A stretch of 46,968 nucleotides of DNA from NCBI GenBank assembly GCA_002162795.1, contig MAAY01000050.1:13943-60910 (forward strand). The letters are read 5' to 3'. The position numbers were made by a program, and so were the translations under genes. This document shows, piece by piece, positions 24,315 to 32,378 of this stretch (the first letter of the stretch is position 1; each line of letters opens with the position of its first letter). Under the pieces are notes generated by a model. That model was not told where the DNA came from and did no database searches. It saw nothing but the letters and a program-made list of their open reading frames with translations. The DNA comes from Rhodobacterales bacterium 56_14_T64. GTDB taxonomy: Bacteria; Pseudomonadota; Alphaproteobacteria; Rhodobacterales; Rhodobacteraceae.

Positions 24315-25256
24315 ATGACCGACATCACTGGACGACATTGGCTGATGGTTGCCGTTCTGGGGCTAACCTGGGGTGGAGCCTTTCTGGTGATCAAAATCGC
24401 CCTGCGTGGCATCACGCCATTGTGGCTGGCGGCAGCACGGATTGGTCTTGGCGCGCTCTTCACCTCTGCCATATGGCTGTTCCGCGGAGGCAAGCTGTTT
24501 ACGGATCGGCCAGCCCGTCATCAGCTCGCAATACTGGTGTTGCTTGGGCTGCTCAGCTCGGCATTGCCATTCATGTTGTTGAACTGGGGGCAGCAATACG
24601 TCACGTCGGGGTTCGCCGGTGTATCGATGGCCTCGGTTGCGCTGATCGTCCTGCCACTGGCGCATTTCTTTGTCCCAGGAGAGCGCCTGACTTGGCGTAG
24701 TTTTCTAGGATTTATCATCGGCTTTGTTGGCGTCAGCATCCTGATTGGCGGCCAGGCCTTCAACTCAAGCGGCGCAGAGCTGGAATTGATGGGTAGATTG
24801 GCCTGCGTCAGTGCCGCCTGTTGTTATGCCTGCACCTCGATCCTTATTCGCAGGCTGCCCAAGGTCGACCCGATTGGCCTGGCTGCAATTCTGCTGCTAA
24901 TCGGAGCACTGGCCGTTATCCCTCTGGCCCTCATCGTCGAGGGGTCGCCCCCAGTTGTGAGTGGCGAGGCCCTGATTGCCACAGTCTATCTCGGGCTGGT
25001 TCCAACCGCAGCTGCCAGCATTTTGCGCGTCGCCGTTGTGCGAAGCGCCGGACCTGTATTCATGTCACTGGTCAGCTATCAGGTGCCAATGTGGTCGGTA
25101 TTGCTTGGCACCTTCTTTTTGGCAGAGCCGCTACCAAGCACTCTGATCTGGGCTCTGGGGCTAATCTTGTGCGGGATGGGTCTCAGCCAGTATGGTGCAT
25201 TGGTGCGGCTGTTTGGCCTGCGCCGGAAAAAATCCGAGCGCAGGTTGCAAAGCTAA
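24315..25256 (+). CDS. EamA (DMT) family exporter, copy 2
   Basis: A protein of 313 residues with ten predicted membrane helices in two repeats, paralogous to the preceding gene (opening LGLTWGGAFLVIKIALRG; later SLVSYQVPMWSVLLGTFFL). The basic cytoplasmic tail (LRRKKSERR) follows the positive-inside rule. The substrate is unknown. The two copies have diverged enough that separate substrates or regulation are possible. It is convergent with glmM, with 11 bases between the stop codons. Confidence 0.88.
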   Translation: MTDITGRHWLMVAVLGLTWGGAFLVIKIALRGITPLWLAAARIGLGALFTSAIWLFRGGKLFTDRPARHQLAILVLLGLLSSALPFMLLNWGQQYVTSGFAGVSMASVALIVLPLAHFFVPGERLTWRSFLGFIIGFVGVSILIGGQAFNSSGAELELMGRLACVSAACCYACTSILIRRLPKVDPIGLAAILLLIGALAVIPLALIVEGSPPVVSGEALIATVYLGLVPTAAASILRVAVVRSAGPVFMSLVSYQVPMWSVLLGTFFLAEPLPSTLIWALGLILCGMGLSQYGALVRLFGLRRKKSERRLQS

Positions 25257-25267
25257 ACTGCGAACCT

Positions 25268-26614
25268 CTAAGTGCTCACAGCACTGGTAACTGCATCAAC
25301 AACCGAATCCACTGTGACATTCAGCAGGCTCTCATCTTCACATTCCGCCATCACCCGGATCAAGGGTTCAGTGCCCGACTTACGGATCAGCAATCGCCCC
25401 TGCCCGTTCAGCGCCTGCTCGGCTGAATGGATGGCCTGTTGCACAGCATCCATTTCCAACGGCGCCTGCCCCGCTTGAAAGCGGACATTCTTTAGAAGTT
25501 GCGGCACCGGCTGGAACTGCCGCGCCAGTTTTGAGGCAGGCTGCTCGGTGCGCACCATCTCGGCCAGGAAATGCAACCCGGCCATCAGACCGTCGCCTGT
25601 GGTGGCATGGTCCATCATAACGATATGCCCCGATTGCTCACCGCCCAGATTAAAGCCACCGCTGCGCATCCGCTCGACCACATAACGGTCACCGACCGCC
25701 GTCCGCTCCAGCCCGATGTTCCGGTCATTCAGATAGCGTTCCAGACCAAGGTTGGACATCACTGTAGACACCAGCGCATTGCCCGACAACTGGCCCTGCT
25801 CAGCCCAACGCGAGGCCAGCAGTCCCATCAGTTGATCGCCGTCCGCAACATCGCCATTTTCATCAATCACGATCACCCGATCCGCGTCGCCATCCAAGCA
25901 GATCCCAACATGAGCACCATGGGCAACAACGGCTTCAGCCGCAGCCTGAGGATGGGTCGAGCCGCAGCCCCGGTTGATATTGACTCCATCCGGCGACACC
26001 CCAATCGGCACCACCTCGGCGCCCAATTCCCACAAAATTTCGGGCGCGGCGCGATAGGCCGCCCCATTGGCGCAATCAATCACCACTTTCAGCCCGTCAA
26101 ATCGAATATCCTTGGGCAAGGAACTTTTGACCCGCTCACCATAGCGAAAGCGTGCATCATCAATCCGCTTGGCCCGGCCGATGTTACCGCTTTGGGCGGG
26201 TTCCACTCCGGCTTCGATCAGCGCCTCAAGTTCCAGCTCTGCGCTGTCGGACAGCTTGAACCCATCGGGACCAAAAAACTTGATGCCATTGTCCTCGGCG
26301 GGGTTGTGGCTGGCCGAGATCATCACGCCCAGATCCGCGCGCATGGACCGGGTCATCAGCCCCACAGCAGGGGTTGGCACCGGGCCCATCAGCAGCACGT
26401 TCATACCGGTCGAGGTCAGCCCTGCGGTCAGCGCGTTCTCAAACATATAGCCGGACTGCCGCGTGTCCTTGCCGATCACCACCCGGTGCACACCCGAGGC
26501 ATCTCGGCGGAAATAACGCCCCACCGCAGCGCCGATACGCAGCGCCATCTCGGCGGTCATCGGGTGAATATTGGCTGTGCCACGCACGCCGTCGGTGCCG
26601 AATAGTTTGCGCAT
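25268..26614 (-). CDS. glmM: Phosphoglucosamine mutase
   Basis: Converts glucosamine-6-phosphate to glucosamine-1-phosphate, feeding UDP-GlcNAc for peptidoglycan and lipopolysaccharide. It has 448 residues and opens [12 protein letters not shown]. The phosphoserine S102 is in ISASHNP, the Mg2+ loop is CLDGDADR, and the sugar/phosphate-binding C-terminal motif is [12 protein letters not shown]. It is the last gene of a folB-folP-glmM operon (21 bases after folP), an arrangement also seen in other alphaproteobacteria. It ends 11 bases from a convergent gene, with no evident terminator. Confidence 0.97.
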   Translation of the reverse strand: MRKLFGTDGVRGTANIHPMTAEMALRIGAAVGRYFRRDASGVHRVVIGKDTRQSGYMFENALTAGLTSTGMNVLLMGPVPTPAVGLMTRSMRADLGVMISASHNPAEDNGIKFFGPDGFKLSDSAELELEALIEAGVEPAQSGNIGRAKRIDDARFRYGERVKSSLPKDIRFDGLKVVIDCANGAAYRAAPEILWELGAEVVPIGVSPDGVNINRGCGSTHPQAAAEAVVAHGAHVGICLDGDADRVIVIDENGDVADGDQLMGLLASRWAEQGQLSGNALVSTVMSNLGLERYLNDRNIGLERTAVGDRYVVERMRSGGFNLGGEQSGHIVMMDHATTGDGLMAGLHFLAEMVRTEQPASKLARQFQPVPQLLKNVRFQAGQAPLEMDAVQQAIHSAEQALNGQGRLLIRKSGTEPLIRVMAECEDESLLNVTVDSVVDAVTSAVST

Positions 26615-26635
26615 ATTCTTCTTTCTTATCGGGTC

Positions 26636-27631
26636 TTAACGGGTCGCTTGCCACAGCCGCACAGCCTGCGCCGTTGCGGCAACATCATGCACCCTAAGGA
26701 ATTGCACGCCTTGCGCCAAGGCCGCAAGCCCCACAGCAATCGACCCCGGTGCCCGCGCCGTCGCCTGCGGTTCCTTGCCGATGGTTCCGATAAAGCCTTT
26801 GCGTGAGACGCCCAGCAAGATCGGGCAACCCAACCCATGAAACAAAGCGATGCCGCGCAACAGCGTCAAATTATGCTCCAGCGTCTTGCCAAAGCCAATG
26901 CCGGGATCGATGACGATCTGATCGCGCAACACGCCAATGGCCTCCAGCCGGTCAATCTGCGTCGACAGGAAATCATAAACATCCAGCAAAACATCATTAT
27001 AGAATGGCTCGTCCTGCATGGTGGCCGGATCACCCTGCGCATGCATAATGCACACCGGCACCCCAGCCTGAGCGGCCAGTGGAGCCAGCGCCAGGTCATA
27101 GGTGAACCCCGAGACATCATTGACCAAAGTGGCACCCGCAGCCATCGCCTCCGCCGCCACTGTGGCCTTGCGGGTGTCGATCGAAATTGCAACGTCACTG
27201 TTAGCGCGCAGCGCGGTGATCACCGGCGATGTCCGGGCAATCTCATCTTCTTCGGAGACAAACGCGGCACCCGGGCGCGTAGACTCACCGCCAATATCAA
27301 TCACGCTGGCACCTTCCGCAATCATCTGGCGGGCACCATCCACCGCCGCTTCCACACCATCATAATCGCCGCCATCAGAGAAACTGTCCGGGGTGACGTT
27401 CAGGATACCCATCAGCTGCGGCTGGCTCAGGTCCAGACCTGCAATTGTTGGCCGATGTCCGGACAAGCGGTGCAAGATGGGATCGGGAATCAATCCGGCG
27501 GGAATGATATGGGATGGCGTGTCTCGGCTCAGAACCTCGGCATGGCTGAACCACAGCGCCCCACCAGCCAGCTCGACCACGCCTTGTGGGCGGGCCTCTC
27601 CGTGCTGAACCAGGGGGCGGTAATAGGTCAT
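26636..27631 (-). CDS. folP: Dihydropteroate synthase
   Basis: Joins pABA to dihydropterin pyrophosphate to make dihydropteroate in folate synthesis, and is the target of sulfonamides. It has 331 residues, longer than E. coli FolP because of an N-terminal extension of about 70 residues before the TIM barrel begins at QLMGILNVTPDSFSDGG. Further family motifs are IDIGGESTRPGA, VNDVSGF, DPGIGFGKT and LLGVSRKGFIG. Its ATG overlaps the folB stop as ATGA, implying translational coupling; glmM follows after 21 bases. Confidence 0.96.
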   Translation of the reverse strand: MTYYRPLVQHGEARPQGVVELAGGALWFSHAEVLSRDTPSHIIPAGLIPDPILHRLSGHRPTIAGLDLSQPQLMGILNVTPDSFSDGGDYDGVEAAVDGARQMIAEGASVIDIGGESTRPGAAFVSEEDEIARTSPVITALRANSDVAISIDTRKATVAAEAMAAGATLVNDVSGFTYDLALAPLAAQAGVPVCIMHAQGDPATMQDEPFYNDVLLDVYDFLSTQIDRLEAIGVLRDQIVIDPGIGFGKTLEHNLTLLRGIALFHGLGCPILLGVSRKGFIGTIGKEPQATARAPGSIAVGLAALAQGVQFLRVHDVAATAQAVRLWQATR

Positions 27632-28548
27632 AACTCGGATTGTTTCTCCGAGACCGCTCGCAGTGGTACTGCTGGATTCTCTGGCAAATCAGCACCAATC
27701 ACGATCAACTCACCGGCCTCAAGGGTCGCCGCAAACCAAACCGCCAGTTCAACTGGCTCTGACGGCGGCGCCGAGGGACCATCAACCGCATCCAGAACAA
27801 TCTTAGACGGGGCCCAAACGCTGATCTGGCCATTCTTCATCGCCCAGTCCAGCTCGGTCCGGGTCGAGACCACGACGCAACGATCATCACGGGCGGCCAG
27901 ACGCCAGGCGTTTTGCTCGATTGCCAACAGGTCAATCCGCCGTTCAGTCATCTTATGACCCGTCCGCGGCACAGCCAGTTCATGCCCGCCAACACAGAGG
28001 ATCAGCGGTCGCTGACGGCTTTGCATCTGGTCGACCCAGCCAGTGAAATTATCACTATTGATGGCCGCGTTGCTAAGGTACATCAGCCGCGGATGCGGTG
28101 GCTCTTCCAGCTCTGCTTCATGGTGCAATTGATCGCGAGAGCGGACAATCTCGACGCCAAGCGCTCCGGGACCACGATCCAGTTTTTCAATTCTCACAAA
28201 GACCCGCACCGCCTGCGGTTCCAACAAAATGCGCTCTGCAACCCGTTCAGCCAGCGTTTCCAACAGGTTCAGACGCTCCTCAGACAGCTCATGCGCAATT
28301 GCCTCGGTGACCTTGTCATAGGACAGGATACGGTCCACGTCATCGTCAACATCGTCGGGCAGCGGCGTCACTTCGACCACCACGTTAAAGCAGATCCTCT
28401 GGGTGCTGCCGCGCTCGGCCTGAAAGGCCCCGATTTCGACCTCAACAGTGTGATCGCGCAATGAAATACGATCCAGCACCCGACCGGATGCCGTCGCGGC
28501 GGCCCGTTCCGAGGGATGCTCAAATGCAAGACGGATTTCTGAACTCAT
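27628..28548 (-). CDS. folB: Dihydroneopterin aldolase with C-terminal extension domain
   Basis: Residues about 20-140 are a dihydroneopterin aldolase (tunnelling fold): HTVEVEIGAFQAERGSTQRI, LSYDKVTEAI, LNLLETLAERVAERIL and KLDRGPGALGVEI. It produces the pterin branch intermediate for folP, which follows with a 4-base overlap. The C-terminal half (about 150-306) is not part of FolB. It contains LLAIEQNAWRLAARDDRCVVV and AVWFAATLEAGELIVIG, which recalls the amino-acid-kinase fold seen in some pterin-linked proteins; this resemblance is weak and my inference. The protein is thus a two-domain fusion of 306 residues against about 120 in E. coli. It is the first gene of the operon. Confidence 0.88.
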   Translation of the reverse strand: MSSEIRLAFEHPSERAAATASGRVLDRISLRDHTVEVEIGAFQAERGSTQRICFNVVVEVTPLPDDVDDDVDRILSYDKVTEAIAHELSEERLNLLETLAERVAERILLEPQAVRVFVRIEKLDRGPGALGVEIVRSRDQLHHEAELEEPPHPRLMYLSNAAINSDNFTGWVDQMQSRQRPLILCVGGHELAVPRTGHKMTERRIDLLAIEQNAWRLAARDDRCVVVSTRTELDWAMKNGQISVWAPSKIVLDAVDGPSAPPSEPVELAVWFAATLEAGELIVIGADLPENPAVPLRAVSEKQSEL

Positions 28549-28699
28549 AGGATCGTGCCTTTGGCTGGCGTTGGCAGAAGATGGTATCCTACTCTAGGCT
28601 ATGCGCCACCGTATACCAGCCCCACATGCGCCACGACAGCGCTTAAAAGCGGCGAACTGCCAACCACTGGAAATTTTTACAGATGCGACCCGCAATAGC

Positions 28700-29341
28700 T
28701 TAGTCGCTAGAGGCTGTGCGGTATCGGTCATCGCGATAGAACAGATGCACACCAATTTGGGCAGTATTGGTGAATGCCCGGCTCCAGCGCGGTCGCACGG
28801 CCGTGGTGTGATAATAGGTGGCACCCTCGGTCAGTTCCTTCTCAGCGCCGTCCAAAATGGCGCGGGCAACTTTGGCAACCCGTTCATAGGCCTGACGTTC
28901 GCCAATCACCTCTTTGCGGCCATCACATGTATAGCTGAACTGACATTGGTTTCGCCGGCCAGTGCCCTGTGTGACAACGGCGCAAATAGAATTGGGGAAC
29001 CGATCACTGGTCACCCGGTTCACCACCACTTCCGCCACGGCAAACTGCCCCATCACGGTCTCGCCGCGTGCCTCAAAATACAATGCCTGAGCCAGACACT
29101 CAAAATTGGCATCACCTGTGGCCGTTGGCTGAGTGTCTAACCAGGCATTGGTATAGCTAAACGGCACAACCTTTGACGGATTTCGACCAAAAAACAGGAA
29201 GCCCCGCTTGCGGGTTTTCACCCCCGCACCCGGCTCTGATTGTTCCCGTTGAAAAAGACGGGAAAAACCCGTTTCAGCGGTGGCCATATTTGGCACAGCC
29301 AAAGAAACCGCCAGACCAGCGGCCAATACAAATGATTTCAT
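28700..29341 (-). CDS. SleB/CwlJ-type cell wall hydrolase
   Basis: A secreted hydrolase_2 family protein of 213 residues. The signal peptide runs from ATG 29341 (MKSFVLAAGLAVSLAVPNMATA), after which the catalytic domain begins around residue 85. The key glutamate is in ALYFEARGE, followed by AVAEVVVNRV, the QFSY segment and TYYHTTAVRP, the hallmark order of the family. In Gram-negatives these proteins are implicated in peptidoglycan remodelling as lytic transglycosylases. A start at 29401 would add 20 residues ahead of the signal peptide and is unlikely. It stands between the fol-glmM operon and the PPDK-like gene on the same strand. Confidence 0.9.
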   Translation of the reverse strand: MKSFVLAAGLAVSLAVPNMATAETGFSRLFQREQSEPGAGVKTRKRGFLFFGRNPSKVVPFSYTNAWLDTQPTATGDANFECLAQALYFEARGETVMGQFAVAEVVVNRVTSDRFPNSICAVVTQGTGRRNQCQFSYTCDGRKEVIGERQAYERVAKVARAILDGAEKELTEGATYYHTTAVRPRWSRAFTNTAQIGVHLFYRDDRYRTASSD

Positions 29342-29516
29342 TTCGGATACCCCCAGGTACCAAATGGTCGCGCCAACCGTCCCATTATGCGCGCCGACCA
29401 TTTACCGTAAACTTCGAGAAAGGTCCAGTTTTGCTAAAACTTGCAACCTTAATCTGAGGCTTAAGGGGCTGTTAACCTGAAATTTCCCTGCTCATCCTGT
29501 ATGGTATTCGCTAAAT

Positions 29517-32087
29517 CTAGGCGCTTGCCATGGTCCCATCCCCCATCTGATGTGCAATCGCTAATTGAGCGGCAGCCAATCGCGCCACGGGCACCCGAAA
29601 GGGCGAACAGGACACATAATCGAACCCGGCGTCGCGACAAAACGCGATTGATTCGGGGTTGCCGCCATGTTCACCGCAAATCGACAAGGTCACGCCGGGA
29701 TTGGCGTCACGGCCTCGCTGCACCCCAAGTTTCAGCAATTCGCCCACTCCTTCGACGTCCAATACATGGAACGGGTCTTCGGGAAATACGCCCTGCCGAA
29801 CATAATCTGACATGAAGCGACCGGCATCATCACGCGACAAGCCATAGGTCATTTGGGTCAGATCATTGGTACCAAAGCTAAGAAAGGCCGTATGCGGCGA
29901 AATATCCGCGGCGCGCAGAGCGGCACGCGGAGTTTCCACCATGACGCCCAAACGATACTCAAACTCAGCACCGCGCTCGGACTTCACAGCTGCCGCCACC
30001 GCGTCGATGCGGGCCTTCACCAGCTCCACTTCACGTTTGGCCGACACCAGCGGGATCATGATTTCTGGCACCACCGGCGTTCCATCCTGCGAGGCATCCA
30101 GGGCTGCTTCAAAGATGGCACGCGCCTGCATGTCATAAATCTCGGGCACAGTGACCCCCAACCGCACTCCGCGCAGGCCCAGCATCGGATTGTATTCGCC
30201 CATTTCCTCGACCCGGCGGGTGACATCTCTGACCGGAATGCCCAGTGCTTCGGACAGCTCGCGTTGTCCAGTTTTGGTGGTGGGCAGAAATTCATGCAGC
30301 GGCGGGTCAAACAGTCGGATGCAGACTGGCATACCCACCATGATGCGGAACAATTCAAAGAAATCACCGCGCTGCATCGGCAGCAGCCGGGCCAGCACAG
30401 CAGCACGCCCAGACGAGGTTTCAGCGAAGATCATCTCGCGCATCACCGTCAGACGACCGGGCTCAAAGAACATATGTTCGGTGCGACACAGCCCGATGCC
30501 CTGTGCATCAAAGTTACGCGCCAGCTGCGCATCTGCCGGAGTATCGGCATTGGCGCGGATACCAATATCGCGTTCATCATCCGCCCACCCCATCAGGGTC
30601 TGAAAGGCATCGTCTAACGCCGCCTCCAGCATCGCAGGCTCTCCCGCCAACACCTGCCCTGAGCTGCCGTCTATGGTGATGACATCACCGGCTTCAAACA
30701 CCCGACCCTCGGCAGTAATCAGTTGTTTTTCCTTGCTGAGAAACTTCAGCGCAGAGGCGCCAACAATGCAGGGCAGGCCCAAGCCACGGCCAATCACCGC
30801 CGCATGGCTGGTTATGCCGCCCTTTTGTGTCAGCACCGCCGCAGCGGCATGCATACCACGAATGTCCTCGGGCGAAGTTTCGCGGCGCACCAGAATGCAC
30901 GGCTCGCGCCGTGCTGCACTGGCTTGCGCCTCAGCTGCAGTGAACACCAACCGCCCGCTGGCGGCGCCGGGGCTGGCTGCAATGCCGGTGCCAATCACCT
31001 CACGCGGGGCGGCGGGGTCGATCTGCCGGTGCAGCAATTCATTCAATGAATGCGGATCAATCCGCATCACCGCCTCTTGCGGCGAGATAATTCCATCCTC
31101 GGCCAGCGCAACGGCAATGCGCACCGCCGCCCGTGCCGAGCGCGCCACCCGCACCCCGTCAAGGATATGAACATGGCCATTTTCAATGACAAATTCGACC
31201 TGCATCGCCTCGCGCAAACGCTGACGCATCAGCGCCGCATGGTCTTTCAGGTCTGCAAAGGCAGACGGCGCCACGTCAGCCAAGGCCCGTCCGCGCTGAT
31301 CCGCCTCAAGATACAGCGCCGCCGCCCCAGCCCCCAAAGCATCGCGTCCCTGAGACTGGCTCAGGTAACGCCCAGTAATCTGCGGTTGCCCGGTCTGCGA
31401 ATTAATCAGCTGCAACACACCTGACCCACACTCACCCTGTCCAAGTCCAGGCACCATTTCCTGCACAACCAATCCCAGCCCAGCATCCACCGGGGCCCCT
31501 TTGGCCTGCCGCAACAACCGCGCCGTTGTACCATCCCAGGCCCGCGCCATCGAGCGCAACACCGCTGCCAACTGCTCGCCGCGATCCTGCGGAAATGCCT
31601 CGTCTGTCTCGACCTCATAGGCCTGCAAGATACGGCCCAAGGCTTCTGGGCCATCTTCAGCCACGGCATCAAACACATCCGGATCCAACCGCGCCACATG
31701 CACCGCATAAGATTGCACAAACCGCAAATACAGCGCCGCTGCAGCCTGCGCGCCCAGGCTATCGCACAGATCAACATAGCGCGCATCATTCATGCCGACG
31801 TTCAGCACCGCCCCCGGACCACCCCAATCAGGATCCTCGGACGAGGGACGCACACAGAGCAGGGCATCATCCGAAAACTCAGCCAGGACTGTTGCCAAAT
31901 CCGGCATTTGCCCCTCGGCTATTACGCGCACAGCATCAAACGACAGCGCAACCGTACAAGGCACCGGCAGATCCAGCCGCACCAACCGCTGCAAACACTT
32001 GGCACGCCCACCATGGCTTTGGGCCGCAATCGGAGCATCCGGCGTGATCAGCGCGGCAAACGGGATCTCTGGCAATTGTTTCTGCAC
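29517..32087 (-). CDS. Pyruvate, phosphate dikinase-like enzyme (diverged ATP-grasp half)
   Basis: A protein of 856 residues with the PPDK layout: N-terminal ATP-grasp part (about 1-330), swivelling phosphohistidine domain with GGITSHAAV (catalytic H428), and C-terminal PEP/pyruvate TIM barrel with EYNPMLGLRGVRLG, MVETPRAALRA, SFGTNDLTQM and SICGEHGG. The nucleotide half is weakly conserved: LNVGMND fits, but the usual LQTR strand is ILDGVR. ATP use should therefore not be assumed; phosphate/PEP chemistry at the C-terminus looks intact. The start is taken as GTG 32087 with an AAAGGAAAGG site upstream; the open frame extends to 32165 without a good site. It lies downstream of glyS in the usual roseobacter order, separated by 289 bases holding hairpins. 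Confidence 0.82.
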   Translation of the reverse strand: MQKQLPEIPFAALITPDAPIAAQSHGGRAKCLQRLVRLDLPVPCTVALSFDAVRVIAEGQMPDLATVLAEFSDDALLCVRPSSEDPDWGGPGAVLNVGMNDARYVDLCDSLGAQAAAALYLRFVQSYAVHVARLDPDVFDAVAEDGPEALGRILQAYEVETDEAFPQDRGEQLAAVLRSMARAWDGTTARLLRQAKGAPVDAGLGLVVQEMVPGLGQGECGSGVLQLINSQTGQPQITGRYLSQSQGRDALGAGAAALYLEADQRGRALADVAPSAFADLKDHAALMRQRLREAMQVEFVIENGHVHILDGVRVARSARAAVRIAVALAEDGIISPQEAVMRIDPHSLNELLHRQIDPAAPREVIGTGIAASPGAASGRLVFTAAEAQASAARREPCILVRRETSPEDIRGMHAAAAVLTQKGGITSHAAVIGRGLGLPCIVGASALKFLSKEKQLITAEGRVFEAGDVITIDGSSGQVLAGEPAMLEAALDDAFQTLMGWADDERDIGIRANADTPADAQLARNFDAQGIGLCRTEHMFFEPGRLTVMREMIFAETSSGRAAVLARLLPMQRGDFFELFRIMVGMPVCIRLFDPPLHEFLPTTKTGQRELSEALGIPVRDVTRRVEEMGEYNPMLGLRGVRLGVTVPEIYDMQARAIFEAALDASQDGTPVVPEIMIPLVSAKREVELVKARIDAVAAAVKSERGAEFEYRLGVMVETPRAALRAADISPHTAFLSFGTNDLTQMTYGLSRDDAGRFMSDYVRQGVFPEDPFHVLDVEGVGELLKLGVQRGRDANPGVTLSICGEHGGNPESIAFCRDAGFDYVSCSPFRVPVARLAAAQLAIAHQMGDGTMASA

Positions 32088-32220
32088 TGCAGCACCTTTC
32101 CTTTGCCCCGCAGCATAATGCGGTGCGCCTATGGTGCAAGCGCCGAGTGGTGCGTGCAAGCACACACCCTACACATTGGAGAGGTCACAGCTCTAGCCCC
32201 GACAAATCCCGTTTGGAATT

Positions 32221-32262
32221 CTTCTTGTTTAAAATACCTCGGGGTCCGGGGCAGCGCCCCGG
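32221..32262 (-). repeat. REP-like intergenic repeat, copy 2
   Basis: On the minus strand GAGGTATTTTAAACAAGAAG (32240-32221) matches copy 1 at 18 of 20 positions. It is preceded by a palindrome CCGGGGC-AGC-GCCCCGG (32246-32262), so the element is a GC hairpin followed by an A/T-rich tail. Confidence 0.6.
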
Positions 32263-32303
32263 TCACTTGCGTGTGTGCAACTTAGATTGCGGCGAGCGGT
32301 GAC

Positions 32304-32378
32304 TAGACGCCACTTGGTCCGGGGCTCCGCCCGTTCGCGGCTGAAAGGCTCCCCCGGAGCCTTTCATAGACGCCACTT
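32304..32378. repeat. Short direct repeat TAGACGCCACTT, two copies
   Basis: The 12-mer TAGACGCCACTT occurs at 32304-32315 and 32367-32378; the second copy overlaps the first base pair of the glyS stop codon. A perfect hairpin lies between them. Origin unknown; possibly a remnant of slippage or a small repeat unit. Confidence 0.5.
32343..32365 (-). terminator. Hairpin after glyS
   Basis: GAAAGGCTCC (32343-32352) and GGAGCCTTTC (32356-32365) form a perfect 10-bp stem with a CCC loop, 11 bases after the glyS stop. There is no T-run on the minus strand, so termination is uncertain. Confidence 0.45.

Noticed and set aside
25571-26605. Long open frame opposite glmM
   Set aside because: Rich in His, Gln and Arg as expected of a frame shadow; glmM is intact and fully explained.
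32221-32376. CRISPR array or small RNA between glyS and the PPDK-like gene
   Set aside because: Only two 12-base direct repeats and separate hairpins; no regular spacing and no cas genes nearby.
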